Shown: positions 9,788 through 18,410 of the stretch, one piece after another | Position numbering within the stretch: the first letter of the stretch is position 1 | Layout: every line of letters begins with the position of its first letter | Source of the DNA: Bifidobacterium sp. N4G05 | GTDB lineage: Bacteria; Actinomycetota; Actinomycetes; Actinomycetales; Bifidobacteriaceae | Direction of reading: 5' to 3' | DNA: 64,000 bases | NCBI RefSeq assembly: GCF_002742445.1 | Contig: NZ_NJNQ01000006.1 | Location: 62,001-126,000 of the forward strand | Made by a program: the position numbers and the translations under genes | The notes under the pieces: generated by a model | Told to the model about the DNA's origin: nothing | Seen by the model: only the letters and a program-made list of their open reading frames with translations | Databases searched by the model: none

Positions 9788-10728
9788 AACTGATTGAAGG
9801 ACAGCTCATCCACCGACGCTACAGGTTGGACGCCCGTCTGGCCCAAGGTGGCATGGGCGAAGTGTGGAAAGGCTACGACATCCAGTTGGGCCGCCCGGTG
9901 GCCATCAAGGCATTGCGTGGCGATTTAGGGGTCACGCAGGAGGCCAAACTGCTTCGTTTGCGCGCAGAAGCGCATAATTCCGCCAATCTTGCACACCCGA
10001 ACATCGCTGCTTTGTTCGAATACTACGAGCATGACGGCATCGGCTTCCTCATTATGGAGTATGTGCCCAGCAAGTCGTTGGCCGACCTGTTCCACGAGCA
10101 GAACGGCCCGATGGAGCCGACCCGCTTGCTGCCGATTCTCATCCAGACCGCGCGTGGCCTGTTCGTCGCCCATTCGCATGGCGTGATCCACCGCGACGTG
10201 AAGCCGGCGAACATCATGGTGTCCGATTCCGGCGAGGTGAAGATCACTGATTTCGGCGTCTCCTACTCCACCAATCAGGAGCAGATCACGCAGGATGGCA
10301 TGGTGGTGGGCACCGCGCAGTACATTTCCCCGGAACAGGCGCAGGGTCAACATGCCACGCCTCAATCCGATATCTATTCGCTTGGCGTCGTTGCCTACGA
10401 GGGCCTGTGCGGACATCGTCCATTCACTGGCGCCACGCCGGTTGACATCGCCGCAGCCCATGTCAACAATCCGGTTCCGCCGCTGCCTGACTCCGTCGAT
10501 GTACAGCTGCGTGAATTTGTCATGTCGATGCTGGCCAAGGATCCCCTTGACCGTCCGAAGGACGCGTTGACGGTGTCGCGCACATTGTCCCGCATCGAAC
10601 GCCGTCTGCTCGACCAGCAGACACAATTGGCTGACACGATGGTGGTGCCTGCAGGTGGAAGGCTTCCGCGCCGCGTGGTCAGCAGACCTCATATCTTCTT
10701 GAGTACTGATGGGAAGGAACAGGGATGA
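9784..10728 (+). CDS. pknA: Serine/threonine protein kinase PknA-like
   Basis: 314 residues, GTG start overlapping the pbpA stop. Complete kinase domain (about 10-275): glycine loop AQGGMGEVW, Lys42 in VAIK, catalytic HRDVKPANIM, DFG in ITDFGVSY, and TAQYISPEQA of the activation segment. Only about 40 residues follow the kinase domain and no obvious membrane helix or PASTA domain is seen, unlike M. tuberculosis PknA, which has a transmembrane segment. It probably phosphorylates division and wall-synthesis proteins and FHA-domain partners (family knowledge). Confidence 0.93.
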   Translation: MKLIEGQLIHRRYRLDARLAQGGMGEVWKGYDIQLGRPVAIKALRGDLGVTQEAKLLRLRAEAHNSANLAHPNIAALFEYYEHDGIGFLIMEYVPSKSLADLFHEQNGPMEPTRLLPILIQTARGLFVAHSHGVIHRDVKPANIMVSDSGEVKITDFGVSYSTNQEQITQDGMVVGTAQYISPEQAQGQHATPQSDIYSLGVVAYEGLCGHRPFTGATPVDIAAAHVNNPVPPLPDSVDVQLREFVMSMLAKDPLDRPKDALTVSRTLSRIERRLLDQQTQLADTMVVPAGGRLPRRVVSRPHIFLSTDGKEQG

Positions 10729-12821
10729 ACATCAACATGCCTACCTCTTTGGCTGGTGAACGTTACCAGCTCGGCCAACTGGTCGGCCGTGGCGGCATGG
10801 CCGAAGTGCACGTGGCGCTCGATACGCGTCTTGGGCGTACCGTCGCGGTCAAGATCATGCGCGCCGACTTCGCCAACGACAAGATCTTCCTTGAACGTTT
10901 CCGTCGCGAAGCCCATTCCGTGGCGCAAATGAACAATCCCAACATCGTGAACATCTACGATTCGGGTGAGGAAGTCGTCACCACCGAAACCGGCCAGACC
11001 GAGCATCTGCCGTATCTGGTGATGGAGTATGTCAAGGGCCAGACCTTGCGCGACATTCTCAAAGTGAACGGCGCTTTGAGCCAGCGCGACGCCGAACAGG
11101 TGATGATGGGTGTGCTCAACGCGCTCGAGTATTCGCACCGCATGGGCATCATCCACCGTGACATCAAGCCCGGCAACATCATGATTTCCGAGCAGGGCGT
11201 GGTCAAGGTCATGGACTTCGGCATCGCCCGCGCGCTCGACGATTCCGCAGCCACGATGACGCAGTCGCAGGGCGTGGTCGGCACCGCGCAGTACCTGTCT
11301 CCCGAGCAGGCGCGCGGCGAAAGCGTCGACATGCGTTCCGACCTGTATTCCGCAGGTTGCGTGCTGTATGAAATGCTTACTGGAAGGCCGCCGTTTACCG
11401 GCGATTCCGCAGTGGCAATCGCCTATCAGCATGTTTCAGAGGTCGCCACTCCCCCAAGTTCGGTTGTTCCAGGATTGCCGAAGATGTGGGATTCGATTTG
11501 CGCGAAAGCGATGGCGAAGGATCGTCAGAACCGTTACGCCACGGCTTCCGAATTCAAGAACGATCTGCTGACGTTCATGAACGGCGGTGTGCCGATGGCG
11601 GCCGCATTCAATCCGTTGACCGATCTGACCAATATGAAGGCACGCAAGCAGGCCGAAATGACCGCGAATACCGTGGCCATGACCCCTGCCGGTGAAACGG
11701 CCGCAACGCAGGCGTTCAATCCCGTCACAGGCCAGTTTGAGGCCGTACCGAACCCGCAGAACGGCGTTGCCACGAAAACCCGTGCGGAACAGCGTGCGGA
11801 GGCCGCGAAGGCACGCAAGAAGAAGCAGATCATCATCGGCTCCGTCGTGGGCGGTCTGGTGGCTTTGCTGGTCATTCTGGGCGTGTTCTTCATGCTGAAC
11901 AAGAGCGACTCCACAGCCGACATGGTGGAAGTACCTGATTTCACCGCCACGGCGAATATATCCAAGGCGCGCGTCGAAGAGCAGCTCACAGCCAAAGGCC
12001 TGAAGCTCGATGCCCGCGAGGATTCCGATTCGAGCAAGCCGAAGGGCACAATCACCAAGCAGAATCCAAGGGGCGGCAAGAAGGTCGCCAAGGGCTCCAC
12101 GGTTTCCGTATGGTTCTCCACCGGCCCACAGTCGGTCGCGGTGCCGGATGTGTCGAACAAGAGCCAGGACGATGCGAAGTCCATTCTTGAGGCCGCCGGT
12201 TTCAAAGTGGGCAACGTACGCACGGTAGACAACGCATCCATCGAAAAAGACAAGGTGGTAAGCACCGATCCTGCCGCCAATTCGAAGCAAACCAAGGGCA
12301 CGATCATCACGCTGTACATTTCGTCCGGCATGACCAAGATTCCCGACAATCTGATAGGACAGCCGAAGGATTCGGCCATTGAGCAGCTCAAGCAGGCCGG
12401 TCTGACGCAAATCACCATCGAAAACGAGTATTCCGATTCCATCGCTTCCGGCGCTGTGACCCGCGTCGATCCGGGTGTCGGAAGCACGGTTGAGGCTGGT
12501 ACCGCGGTCACGATTTGGGTGTCCACCGGCAAGCAGCAGATCAGCGTGCCCAGCGTGGTCGGCATGAGCTATGCGAATGCCAAGAGCCTGCTGGAAAGCT
12601 ACGGCTTCCAGGTCACGGTTTCCGGTCCGGAGGATGGCACCGTCACGGGCATGTCTCCAACCGCCGGTACCCAGTCCGATAGCGGAGCCACGATCACGTT
12701 GACCACCAAATCCTCCAGCACCGATAATGCAGGCAACGGCGGAGGCAACAACAGCAATAGCGGCAATAACAACAACGGCAACAACGGCGGCAACAGCACC
12801 CCTCCCGGCGAAGGCAACTGA
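10725..12821 (+). CDS. pknB: Serine/threonine protein kinase PknB with four PASTA domains
   Basis: 698 residues. Kinase domain about 10-280 with GRGGMAEVHVA, Lys43 in VAVK, HRDIKPGNIM, MDFGIAR and GTAQYLSPEQAR; a juxtamembrane region; one membrane helix about 367-390 (IIIGSVVGGLVALLVILGVF); then four extracellular PASTA repeats (about 402-665), each with the V-P-x-V/F start; and a Gly/Asn-rich tail. PASTA domains bind muropeptides or lipid II, coupling kinase activity to peptidoglycan state. Overlaps pknA by 4 bases; last gene of the operon, followed by a terminator. Confidence 0.96.
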   Translation: MNINMPTSLAGERYQLGQLVGRGGMAEVHVALDTRLGRTVAVKIMRADFANDKIFLERFRREAHSVAQMNNPNIVNIYDSGEEVVTTETGQTEHLPYLVMEYVKGQTLRDILKVNGALSQRDAEQVMMGVLNALEYSHRMGIIHRDIKPGNIMISEQGVVKVMDFGIARALDDSAATMTQSQGVVGTAQYLSPEQARGESVDMRSDLYSAGCVLYEMLTGRPPFTGDSAVAIAYQHVSEVATPPSSVVPGLPKMWDSICAKAMAKDRQNRYATASEFKNDLLTFMNGGVPMAAAFNPLTDLTNMKARKQAEMTANTVAMTPAGETAATQAFNPVTGQFEAVPNPQNGVATKTRAEQRAEAAKARKKKQIIIGSVVGGLVALLVILGVFFMLNKSDSTADMVEVPDFTATANISKARVEEQLTAKGLKLDAREDSDSSKPKGTITKQNPRGGKKVAKGSTVSVWFSTGPQSVAVPDVSNKSQDDAKSILEAAGFKVGNVRTVDNASIEKDKVVSTDPAANSKQTKGTIITLYISSGMTKIPDNLIGQPKDSAIEQLKQAGLTQITIENEYSDSIASGAVTRVDPGVGSTVEAGTAVTIWVSTGKQQISVPSVVGMSYANAKSLLESYGFQVTVSGPEDGTVTGMSPTAGTQSDSGATITLTTKSSSTDNAGNGGGNNSNSGNNNNGNNGGNSTPPGEGN

Positions 12822-12860
12822 TCGATCGTCACAACCGCGATAGCCGCCATAATTCACAAT

Positions 12861-12894
12861 GAAGGCCCGACTGGAAATCCCCAGCCGGGCCTTC
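12861..12894. terminator. Terminator after pknB
   Basis: A 14-bp stem (GAAGGCCCGACTGG against CCAGCCGGGCCTTC, one mismatch) with a 6-base loop, 40 bases after pknB. It can serve both strands, also ending transcripts from trpG. No strong U-run. Confidence 0.75.
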
Positions 12895-13032
12895 ATGCTT
12901 ACGATTGCGTTTTACGAAACTCACGTTTTTCCGAGATTCGTTCCCAAGATTTTCGCGTGGTTCACGTATTTCGTGATTCCCTATAGTCCTTACGTTTCGC
13001 GTGTTTCCGCATTTTCACGTGTTTTCGTGCCT

Positions 13033-13677
13033 TCAGGCCGCGACCTTCGGCTGCAATCCGGCGGAACGCTCCACCGCGTTCTCCTGCCCGCACACCTTCA
13101 GCCAGTTCGCAAGCAATCGGTAGCCGTCTTGCGTCATCACGGATTCGGGGTGGAACTGCACCGCATACATCGGCTTGCTGCGGTGCTTGATGCCCTGCAC
13201 GATGTGGTCGCTCTGCGTCCACGCGGTCACTACCAGCTCTTCCGGCACGGAATCAGGCTCCACTGCCAGCGAATGGTAGCGAGTGGCGACCATCGGATTG
13301 GCCACTCCTTCGAAGATCTCGTCGTCGATATGCTCCACCAGACTGGTTTTGCCATGCATGATGGTCGGCGCATGGCTTACGGTGGCGCCGAACACTTCGG
13401 CCAGTGCCTGCATGCCCAAGCAAACGCCGAACATGGGCTTGGATTGCTCCGCGCACAGACGAATCATGCCTTCGCTGGCGCCGGATTCCGCCGGAGCGCC
13501 AGGCCCTGGGGAGATCAGCACGCCGTCATATTCGTCGATCACACCGTCCTCGCCCGGGTCGATCGCATCATTGCGCACCACCGTCACCGTGGCACCCAAC
13601 GTCTTCAAATATCCGACGATCGTGTACACGAACGAATCGTAATTATCCACGACCAGAATGCGTGCGGAATCGGTCAT
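13033..13677 (-). CDS. trpG: Glutamine amidotransferase, anthranilate / aminodeoxychorismate synthase component II
   Basis: About 214 residues, class I glutamine amidotransferase. Catalytic triad visible: Cys86 in GVCLGMQ, His176 and Glu178 in FHPES; oxyanion-type GPGAPAESG and the VDNYDSFVY start are typical of TrpG/PabA. It supplies ammonia from glutamine to chorismate in tryptophan or folate synthesis. No trpE/pabB lies beside it, as in mycobacteria where trpG sits alone near pknB, so it may serve both enzymes (inference). The second of two adjacent ATGs (13677) has better spacing to AGGAG than 13680. Its upstream DNA has repeated TTCGAAT-like words. Confidence 0.9.
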   Translation of the reverse strand: MTDSARILVVDNYDSFVYTIVGYLKTLGATVTVVRNDAIDPGEDGVIDEYDGVLISPGPGAPAESGASEGMIRLCAEQSKPMFGVCLGMQALAEVFGATVSHAPTIMHGKTSLVEHIDDEIFEGVANPMVATRYHSLAVEPDSVPEELVVTAWTQSDHIVQGIKHRSKPMYAVQFHPESVMTQDGYRLLANWLKVCGQENAVERSAGLQPKVAA

Positions 13678-13865
13678 CATGCTCCTATCGACGTTGGAAT
13701 GCCAGCATCCAAATATTTCGAATCGTTCGAATGCTTCAAATCTCTCGAATATTCCGAATGCTTGCGTTGTGCGAATACTTGCGTTTGAACAGCAGTCTAC
13801 GTACGCAACATGTCATGACATGACGTGCGTCTCACGCAGCAACCGCAGCAACTGCAAAAAACGCC

Positions 13866-14957
13866 TTATACGGCCGTGTAATTCGACATTTCTCGCAATG
13901 CCGGAATATTCGTCGCGGCCCATGGGAACAGCCATTCAAAGCATGATGCGGCCGCCGCGAAAATCAGCAACGCCATCAGCACGAGTCGAATCGGAAGCAC
14001 GCCCGGCTGCAATCGCATCAATCCTCCGTACAGGCTGAATTCCGGCTTTTCACGACGTCCCGCACGCACGTCGGCGAGGTACGGCCAACGCCATGCCGCG
14101 AGCGCGGAAAGGAAGATGATCACGTATGCGGCGAGTGCGCCGAAAATCCACGGTTCAAGCGAGCTGACGGATGCGACGATCGACGATTTTTCGTTGTTGA
14201 CGAATTTGACTTTGCCGTTGGAGTCGGTGGATGCGAGCTCCTGGGGAATGCCGTCGGATACTTTCGCCCAGTATGAGAATTCCGCGTAGCTGATCCAGCG
14301 GTGCGTCGGCGTGGAGTATTTCGGCTCGCACGTGGTCATGGTCAGCATGCGTTTGGTCGGTGTCGCGCCGGGATTTTCGGGGTTGGCGGCGACCACTTCG
14401 ACGTCGGTCGGCAGCACGATTTCGTGGCTCGTGTAGTGGTACACGTACCAGTAATCCTGCGTGCGGATGATGATCGGGTCGCCTTCCTGCAGTTTGTCGA
14501 CATCGCCGAGGGGCTGTCCGTAGCCGTTGCGGTGGCCTGCGAAGGCGAAGTTGCCGATTTGGCCGGGCATTTGCGAGTCTTTGTAGTGGCCGAGTCCGTG
14601 TTTGTTGAGTTCGGTGAGGGAGGTTCCTTCAACGAGGTTGCGTTGCCATTGGCTGCCGAATCGCGGAATGTAGACTTGGGCGATCAGTTCGCCTTCCTGC
14701 GCGCTTTGCGGTTGCGTTGGCGGGTCACCTTCCTGCGCCTGCGCGATGGTGACGTTGTCGGATTGGCCCGGGTCGGACCATGATACGGATTGACGCGTTT
14801 CGATTTGGTTGTGTTCGGCTTGCACGCCCGTCCACCACATTTGCCATGCGATGTAAAGCGCGCAGATGGCCGCTGCGGTCAGCATGAGTTCGGCGAGTAT
14901 GCCGAGTATCGTCCAGACCACGCTTTTGCGACGTTGTTTGCGTGCCACGTGCTTCAT
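13866..14957 (-). CDS. srtE: Class E sortase
   Basis: 363 residues with an N-terminal membrane segment (about 12-35) and a sortase domain (about 95-235), then a C-terminal portion with two further hydrophobic segments (about 270-290 and 325-345). Catalytic residues: His142 (AGHRNG), Cys210 (LTMTTCEP), Arg220 (THRW). LTxTTC and the Tyr-containing motifs match actinobacterial class E enzymes, which usually anchor proteins bearing LAxTG rather than LPxTG signals (family knowledge). Start ATG preceded by GAGGGGAAG. It lies 39 bases after the DUF881 gene, likely one transcript. The extra C-terminal membrane region is longer than in minimal sortases. Confidence 0.88.
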   Translation of the reverse strand: MKHVARKQRRKSVVWTILGILAELMLTAAAICALYIAWQMWWTGVQAEHNQIETRQSVSWSDPGQSDNVTIAQAQEGDPPTQPQSAQEGELIAQVYIPRFGSQWQRNLVEGTSLTELNKHGLGHYKDSQMPGQIGNFAFAGHRNGYGQPLGDVDKLQEGDPIIIRTQDYWYVYHYTSHEIVLPTDVEVVAANPENPGATPTKRMLTMTTCEPKYSTPTHRWISYAEFSYWAKVSDGIPQELASTDSNGKVKFVNNEKSSIVASVSSLEPWIFGALAAYVIIFLSALAAWRWPYLADVRAGRREKPEFSLYGGLMRLQPGVLPIRLVLMALLIFAAAASCFEWLFPWAATNIPALREMSNYTAV

Positions 14958-14996
14958 CGTTTACTTCCCCTCTTGCGATTCCTGCACATCTTGTGA

Positions 14997-15764
14997 TTAC
15001 TGTGTTTCGCCCGTTTCCTTGTTCATCGCCTGTGCGTATTGCAGCGGCTGTTGCAGCGCGTCGGTCGCGTCGAAATGCAGTTTTTCTTTTTCGTCGACCT
15101 GCCAGCCCAAGCCGAACGCGCTGACGTACTGCCGGTATATGGTCACGTCCTGCGAACTGTCGAGCGCTTTTTTCATATTATCGACCGGCCCGATCGCGGA
15201 AATGGTGAATGGCGGCGAATACTTTTTGCCCTGCAGGAGCAACACGTTGCCGGAGCAGCGCACCGCGGAGTTGAAGAGCACGCGCTGGTCCATGATCATC
15301 ATGGATTCCGCGCCGCCCGCCCACAACGCGTTCACTACGGCTTCGATGTCTTGCTGGTGCACCACGTAATCGTTGATGTTGGATGTCGACCCGCTGGAGT
15401 CGACCATGTTTTCCCAGAGCGGCGAGTCGTCGAGCGTAACCACGAGTCCGGGGCCTTCCACCGCGGGCAGCAGGGTGCCGTTGCCTGCGCTTTCGCTGTC
15501 TTTCAAGTCGGTGTCGTCCTGGCTGCTCAGTGTTTTGCTCAGATCGTTCACGCGGGAGCTGAGCGCGTCGACTTCCGTCTGCAGGGAGTTGACTTTTTTC
15601 ACGCGTTGTTCCACGAGTTCGGCGGTATCGTTGGACACCACGACGGAACGGTTCACGCGCAGGTTCGTGGCGAGTAGGAATCCGGAGAACATGAGCACGA
15701 GGAATGCCACCGCTCCGGCCACTTTCGACCGTTTCGCGGCGTGCTTTCCGGTGTGCTTCGCCAT
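14997..15764 (-). CDS. DUF881 family membrane protein
   Basis: 255 residues: basic cytoplasmic N-terminus (MAKHTGKHAAKRSKV), one membrane helix (about 17-36), a coiled-coil-like stretch (about 45-75, VEQRVKKVNSLQTEVDALSS in part) and the extracytoplasmic DUF881 domain (motifs GPGLVVTLDD, NDYVVHQQDIEAVVNALWAGGAE in part, PFTISAIG). Equivalent to mycobacterial Rv0012 beside crgA and trpG, and related by domain to B. subtilis YlxW/YlxX proteins near division genes. A role at the division site is plausible but unproven. AGGAAGG precedes the start; divergent from crgA. Confidence 0.85.
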   Translation of the reverse strand: MAKHTGKHAAKRSKVAGAVAFLVLMFSGFLLATNLRVNRSVVVSNDTAELVEQRVKKVNSLQTEVDALSSRVNDLSKTLSSQDDTDLKDSESAGNGTLLPAVEGPGLVVTLDDSPLWENMVDSSGSTSNINDYVVHQQDIEAVVNALWAGGAESMMIMDQRVLFNSAVRCSGNVLLLQGKKYSPPFTISAIGPVDNMKKALDSSQDVTIYRQYVSAFGLGWQVDEKEKLHFDATDALQQPLQYAQAMNKETGETQ

Positions 15765-15887
15765 GCGGACCTTCCTGATTCCTGTTAAGCATTCGCTGTG
15801 ATTGAGAACAGTTTTTACGCTGTAAGTTCGCCGCTTTCGAGTCTACCCACTATTATGACTTTTAGCCTATTAAAGGAGACTATGCTG

Positions 15888-16367
15888 ATGGCTGACGAAG
15901 AGCTGCACGAAACCACCGCGGACGATCAGAACGATCTGCAGTCCACGGGTGACACCGCTGCCGTTGAAGAGGGCAACGAAACCGTTCAGGATGCCGCTGA
16001 GGAAACCACCGTCGAATCCGCTTCCACTGATTCCGACGACGATGACGATCTCGACATTCCGATGGACCGCGTCGAAGCGGTGCTGAACGCCACTGTCGAC
16101 AAGGATGCTCTGACCCCGCAGATGCAGCGCATGATGAACCGTCAGGCGGAAAACACCCGCCGCGTGGAGGAGACCATCAAGGGCACCAAGTCCAATCCAC
16201 GCTGGTTTGTGCCTCTGTTCTGCACGCTGATGGTCATCGGCCTGATTTGGGCCGTGGTCTACTACCTAACCTCTGACTACCCGATTCCGAACATCGGCGC
16301 ATGGAATCTGGCCATCGCGTTCTCGATCATCATGATCGGATTCATCATGACCATGTGGTGGCGCTGA
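15888..16367 (+). CDS. crgA: Cell division protein CrgA
   Basis: 159 residues if started at ATG 15888 (GGAG 9 bases upstream; ATG 15882 is too close). The C-terminal half is the CrgA domain: NPRWFVPLFCTLMVIGLIW, a first membrane helix, YYLTSDYPIPNIGAWN, a second helix and MTMWWR at the end. The N-terminal 75 residues are an unusually long acidic extension (Glu/Asp/Thr rich), whereas mycobacterial CrgA is about 93 residues. CrgA recruits septal peptidoglycan machinery (FtsZ, FtsQ, FtsI, PBPA in mycobacteria). Sits divergent from the DUF881 gene. Confidence 0.9.
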   Translation: MADEELHETTADDQNDLQSTGDTAAVEEGNETVQDAAEETTVESASTDSDDDDDLDIPMDRVEAVLNATVDKDALTPQMQRMMNRQAENTRRVEETIKGTKSNPRWFVPLFCTLMVIGLIWAVVYYLTSDYPIPNIGAWNLAIAFSIIMIGFIMTMWWR

Positions 16368-16419
16368 CCCACCGTTTCGCGTTTACTGTTTAGGCAGCCT
16401 CAGTAGCACGTTTGAAGCG

Positions 16420-16459
16420 AGGGCGTCTGCACTTCTTCGTACAGTCAGACGCCCTTTTC
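16420..16459 (+). terminator. Terminator after crgA
   Basis: AGGGCGTCTG (16420-16429) and CAGACGCCCT (16446-16455) form a 10-bp stem followed by TTTT. Confidence 0.8.
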
Positions 16460-16632
16460 GCATACCCTTTTTACGATCCTTTCGCAAGCTTTTCGTAATT
16501 TTTCGCACTTGTCGTGCTTTCGGTGAGATTGCGTAATCTTTCGGACACTATCATCTTTCGCAATCGTCTTGCTATTTCTGCGACTCGCCTATCACTTGTC
16601 TCGTGCTTTTTCTCAATTTCCGGTTTGCTCGT

Positions 16633-18033
16633 TCAGATTTTCGACGTGCGCAGCAGCACATGACCGCCACCTTGCATGGTGGTACCAAACAGGTAGACCG
16701 TTCCACCGTCGGCAAGCTTCAATTTCTTGCGTAACTGCGGTGCCGTAAGCGGGAAATTACGTACCGCGATATTCGCTTGTTTCATACCATTCAGCAATCG
16801 TTTTGTATCTTTTTTATTCATGCTTCCGACTGCTTCAATCGCAAATCCTCGTCCCGGAAAATCGGCTATCTGCTGTTCCGACACGAACAAATGGCTGCTC
16901 GGACCAATCTGCGTCACACCGAATCGTTCTTCGACCAGATCGAAACAGCCGGCCTTCATAATCGACGCATTCGGCTCATACAAGTACCTTTTCGCATCCG
17001 GCAGCGGTTTGCCGCCAATGCGCAGGCCTTGCGTATATTTGGCGGAATCATAGTCGATCCGCTGATCGTCGTTCACGCAGAACACGTGCGGCGCAAGACG
17101 CCGGTACGAACCCGCACCATCCACGCTGTCGCGCGCATTCGCCTGCGCCGGCCGTCCCAGTACCAGCAGCAGTTCCTTGCATTCGTTGCCGGTGGCCACG
17201 ATATGCACTTCGCGTACGGCCCCGTCGAAATCGACGACTGCTTTGCGCCAGTCAAGCATCGGCGAGAGTTTGACCAACGTGAAGCGCGATTTGGCGAGCA
17301 GCAGGTCGCGCAATTCGAGCACATTCGGTGTGCAATCTTCGATGGCGTAAGTGCGCGAGCCATGCTCGTCGCGACGGGCCGGATCAAGGTAGATAAAGTC
17401 CACCGGATCCATCTGACTGAGGTATTCCACACCGTCGCCGCACACGATGCGAGCCTGGTCAAGCCCCAGCGCGGCCATATTGTGTTCGGCCAGTTCGCAC
17501 AGGTGCCGTTGCCGTTCCACATAAGTGGCTTGGCTGAATCCGCGCGCCAGATACGAGAAGTCCACCCCGAACCCGCCCGTCAGATCCACCATAGCCCTCT
17601 TCGCCACCAATGTGTCCGATTCTCCAGAATCGGACATCCGTAAGCCCGCTTTAGCCTCTTGAGTGTCCGATTCGGCAGAATCGGACAAGTGGAGCGCACT
17701 TTTTGCCGTTTGCATGTCCGATTCGGCAGAATCGGACACTCTGGCGTACACGGTTGCGGATGGTACGAGCAGGGTTTGTGTGATTTCGGACTTGTATTGG
17801 GCGGTGAACTGTGAGGAGCACTGCTCCATGGAAATGTGCGGAGGGTATACGATTCCCTCGCAGGAGGCCCATTGCGGCAGTTTTTTGCTTGCGATCTGCC
17901 ATCCGGCGATCTGGTCGAGCGCCAACGGCAAATCGAGTCCGTCTACGCGCTTGGCTTTCAACGCCAGTTCGCGCACGTCCTCGTCGCGATGCATCGCCAC
18001 GAATTCGCGCGTCTTGTCATTCATGATTGTCAT
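16633..18033 (-). CDS. Class I SAM-dependent methyltransferase, THUMP-like domain protein
   Basis: 466 residues resembling the actinobacterial 'class I methyltransferase with THUMP-like C-terminal domain' proteins. The SAM-binding loop is DLTGGFGVDFSYLA (from residue 150), with a second motif IYLDPARRD typical of N- or RNA-methyltransferases. The C-terminal part (about 350-466) carries the THUMP-like basic region (LRKKLKLADGG, YLFGTTMQGGG). Immediately before the SAM loop lies a 3 x 17-residue tandem repeat (residues 99-149; each starts with SDSAESD or SDSGESD) encoded by three 24-bp palindromes at exactly 51-bp spacing. The catalytic motifs are intact, so the gene is probably functional despite the insert. 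Substrate unknown. Confidence 0.8.
   Translation of the reverse strand: MTIMNDKTREFVAMHRDEDVRELALKAKRVDGLDLPLALDQIAGWQIASKKLPQWASCEGIVYPPHISMEQCSSQFTAQYKSEITQTLLVPSATVYARVSDSAESDMQTAKSALHLSDSAESDTQEAKAGLRMSDSGESDTLVAKRAMVDLTGGFGVDFSYLARGFSQATYVERQRHLCELAEHNMAALGLDQARIVCGDGVEYLSQMDPVDFIYLDPARRDEHGSRTYAIEDCTPNVLELRDLLLAKSRFTLVKLSPMLDWRKAVVDFDGAVREVHIVATGNECKELLLVLGRPAQANARDSVDGAGSYRRLAPHVFCVNDDQRIDYDSAKYTQGLRIGGKPLPDAKRYLYEPNASIMKAGCFDLVEERFGVTQIGPSSHLFVSEQQIADFPGRGFAIEAVGSMNKKDTKRLLNGMKQANIAVRNFPLTAPQLRKKLKLADGGTVYLFGTTMQGGGHVLLRTSKI
17613..17738. repeat. Three 24-bp palindromes at 51-bp period inside a CDS
   Basis: Copies at 17613-17636, 17664-17687 and 17715-17738. Each is TGTCCGATTC, four bases (TCCA or GGCA), GAATCGGACA. 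Starts are exactly 51 bases apart, so the array keeps frame and encodes three 17-residue repeats in the methyltransferase. Confidence 0.95.
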
Positions 18034-18410
18034 TGGTGACGCACCTGATTTCGTTTTGTTGATTCGTCATCTATTATGGGGATTTTTTAGTTTCGCAATA
18101 TGTGGATAAGTCGTGGATTATTGTGGACGAATGTGGATAGCGTCTATATCTTGTGGACAGCCTTGCGGCCATCCACAAGATATAGAACGGCATTTTTCCC
18201 CATTTTTTCGCCATGCACAGACGGTTTATCCACATTTTCCACCGTTGAAAAGCCGGGGAATTCGCCGTTTTGTGAATATCTCTGTGGATAATGCACCGAG
18301 TTATCCCCGGCTTACCCACAGTTCAACCCTCACTTATCCACAAGGTTATCCACAAATGTGGATAACTGCATATCCGCAATTTCCCCGAATACGTTTTTTC
18401 TACCTACCGA
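18034..18410. other. Non-coding DnaA-box cluster remote from dnaA
   Basis: No gene is supported here. Six perfect TTATCCACA/TGTGGATAA 9-mers are present at 18101, 18226, 18283, 18334, 18346 and 18357, with near matches at 18132 (TGTGGATAG) and 18301 (TTATCCCCG). The last three perfect boxes lie within 32 bases. A hairpin with 14-bp arms (18144-18185) sits between the first and second perfect boxes. The density matches or exceeds that of the dnaA-dnaN spacer in this window. See findings for interpretation. Confidence 0.85.
18144..18185. repeat. Perfect 14-bp inverted repeat in DnaA-box cluster
   Basis: CTATATCTTGTGGA (18144-18157) and TCCACAAGATATAG (18172-18185) with a 14-base loop that itself contains GCC-TTGC-GGC. 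No U-tract, so it does not look like a terminator. Confidence 0.9.

Noticed and set aside
13010-13032. parS-like site (TTTTCACGTG TTTTCGTG)
   Set aside because: Only half of the palindrome matches; the right half is TTTTC, not GAAAC.
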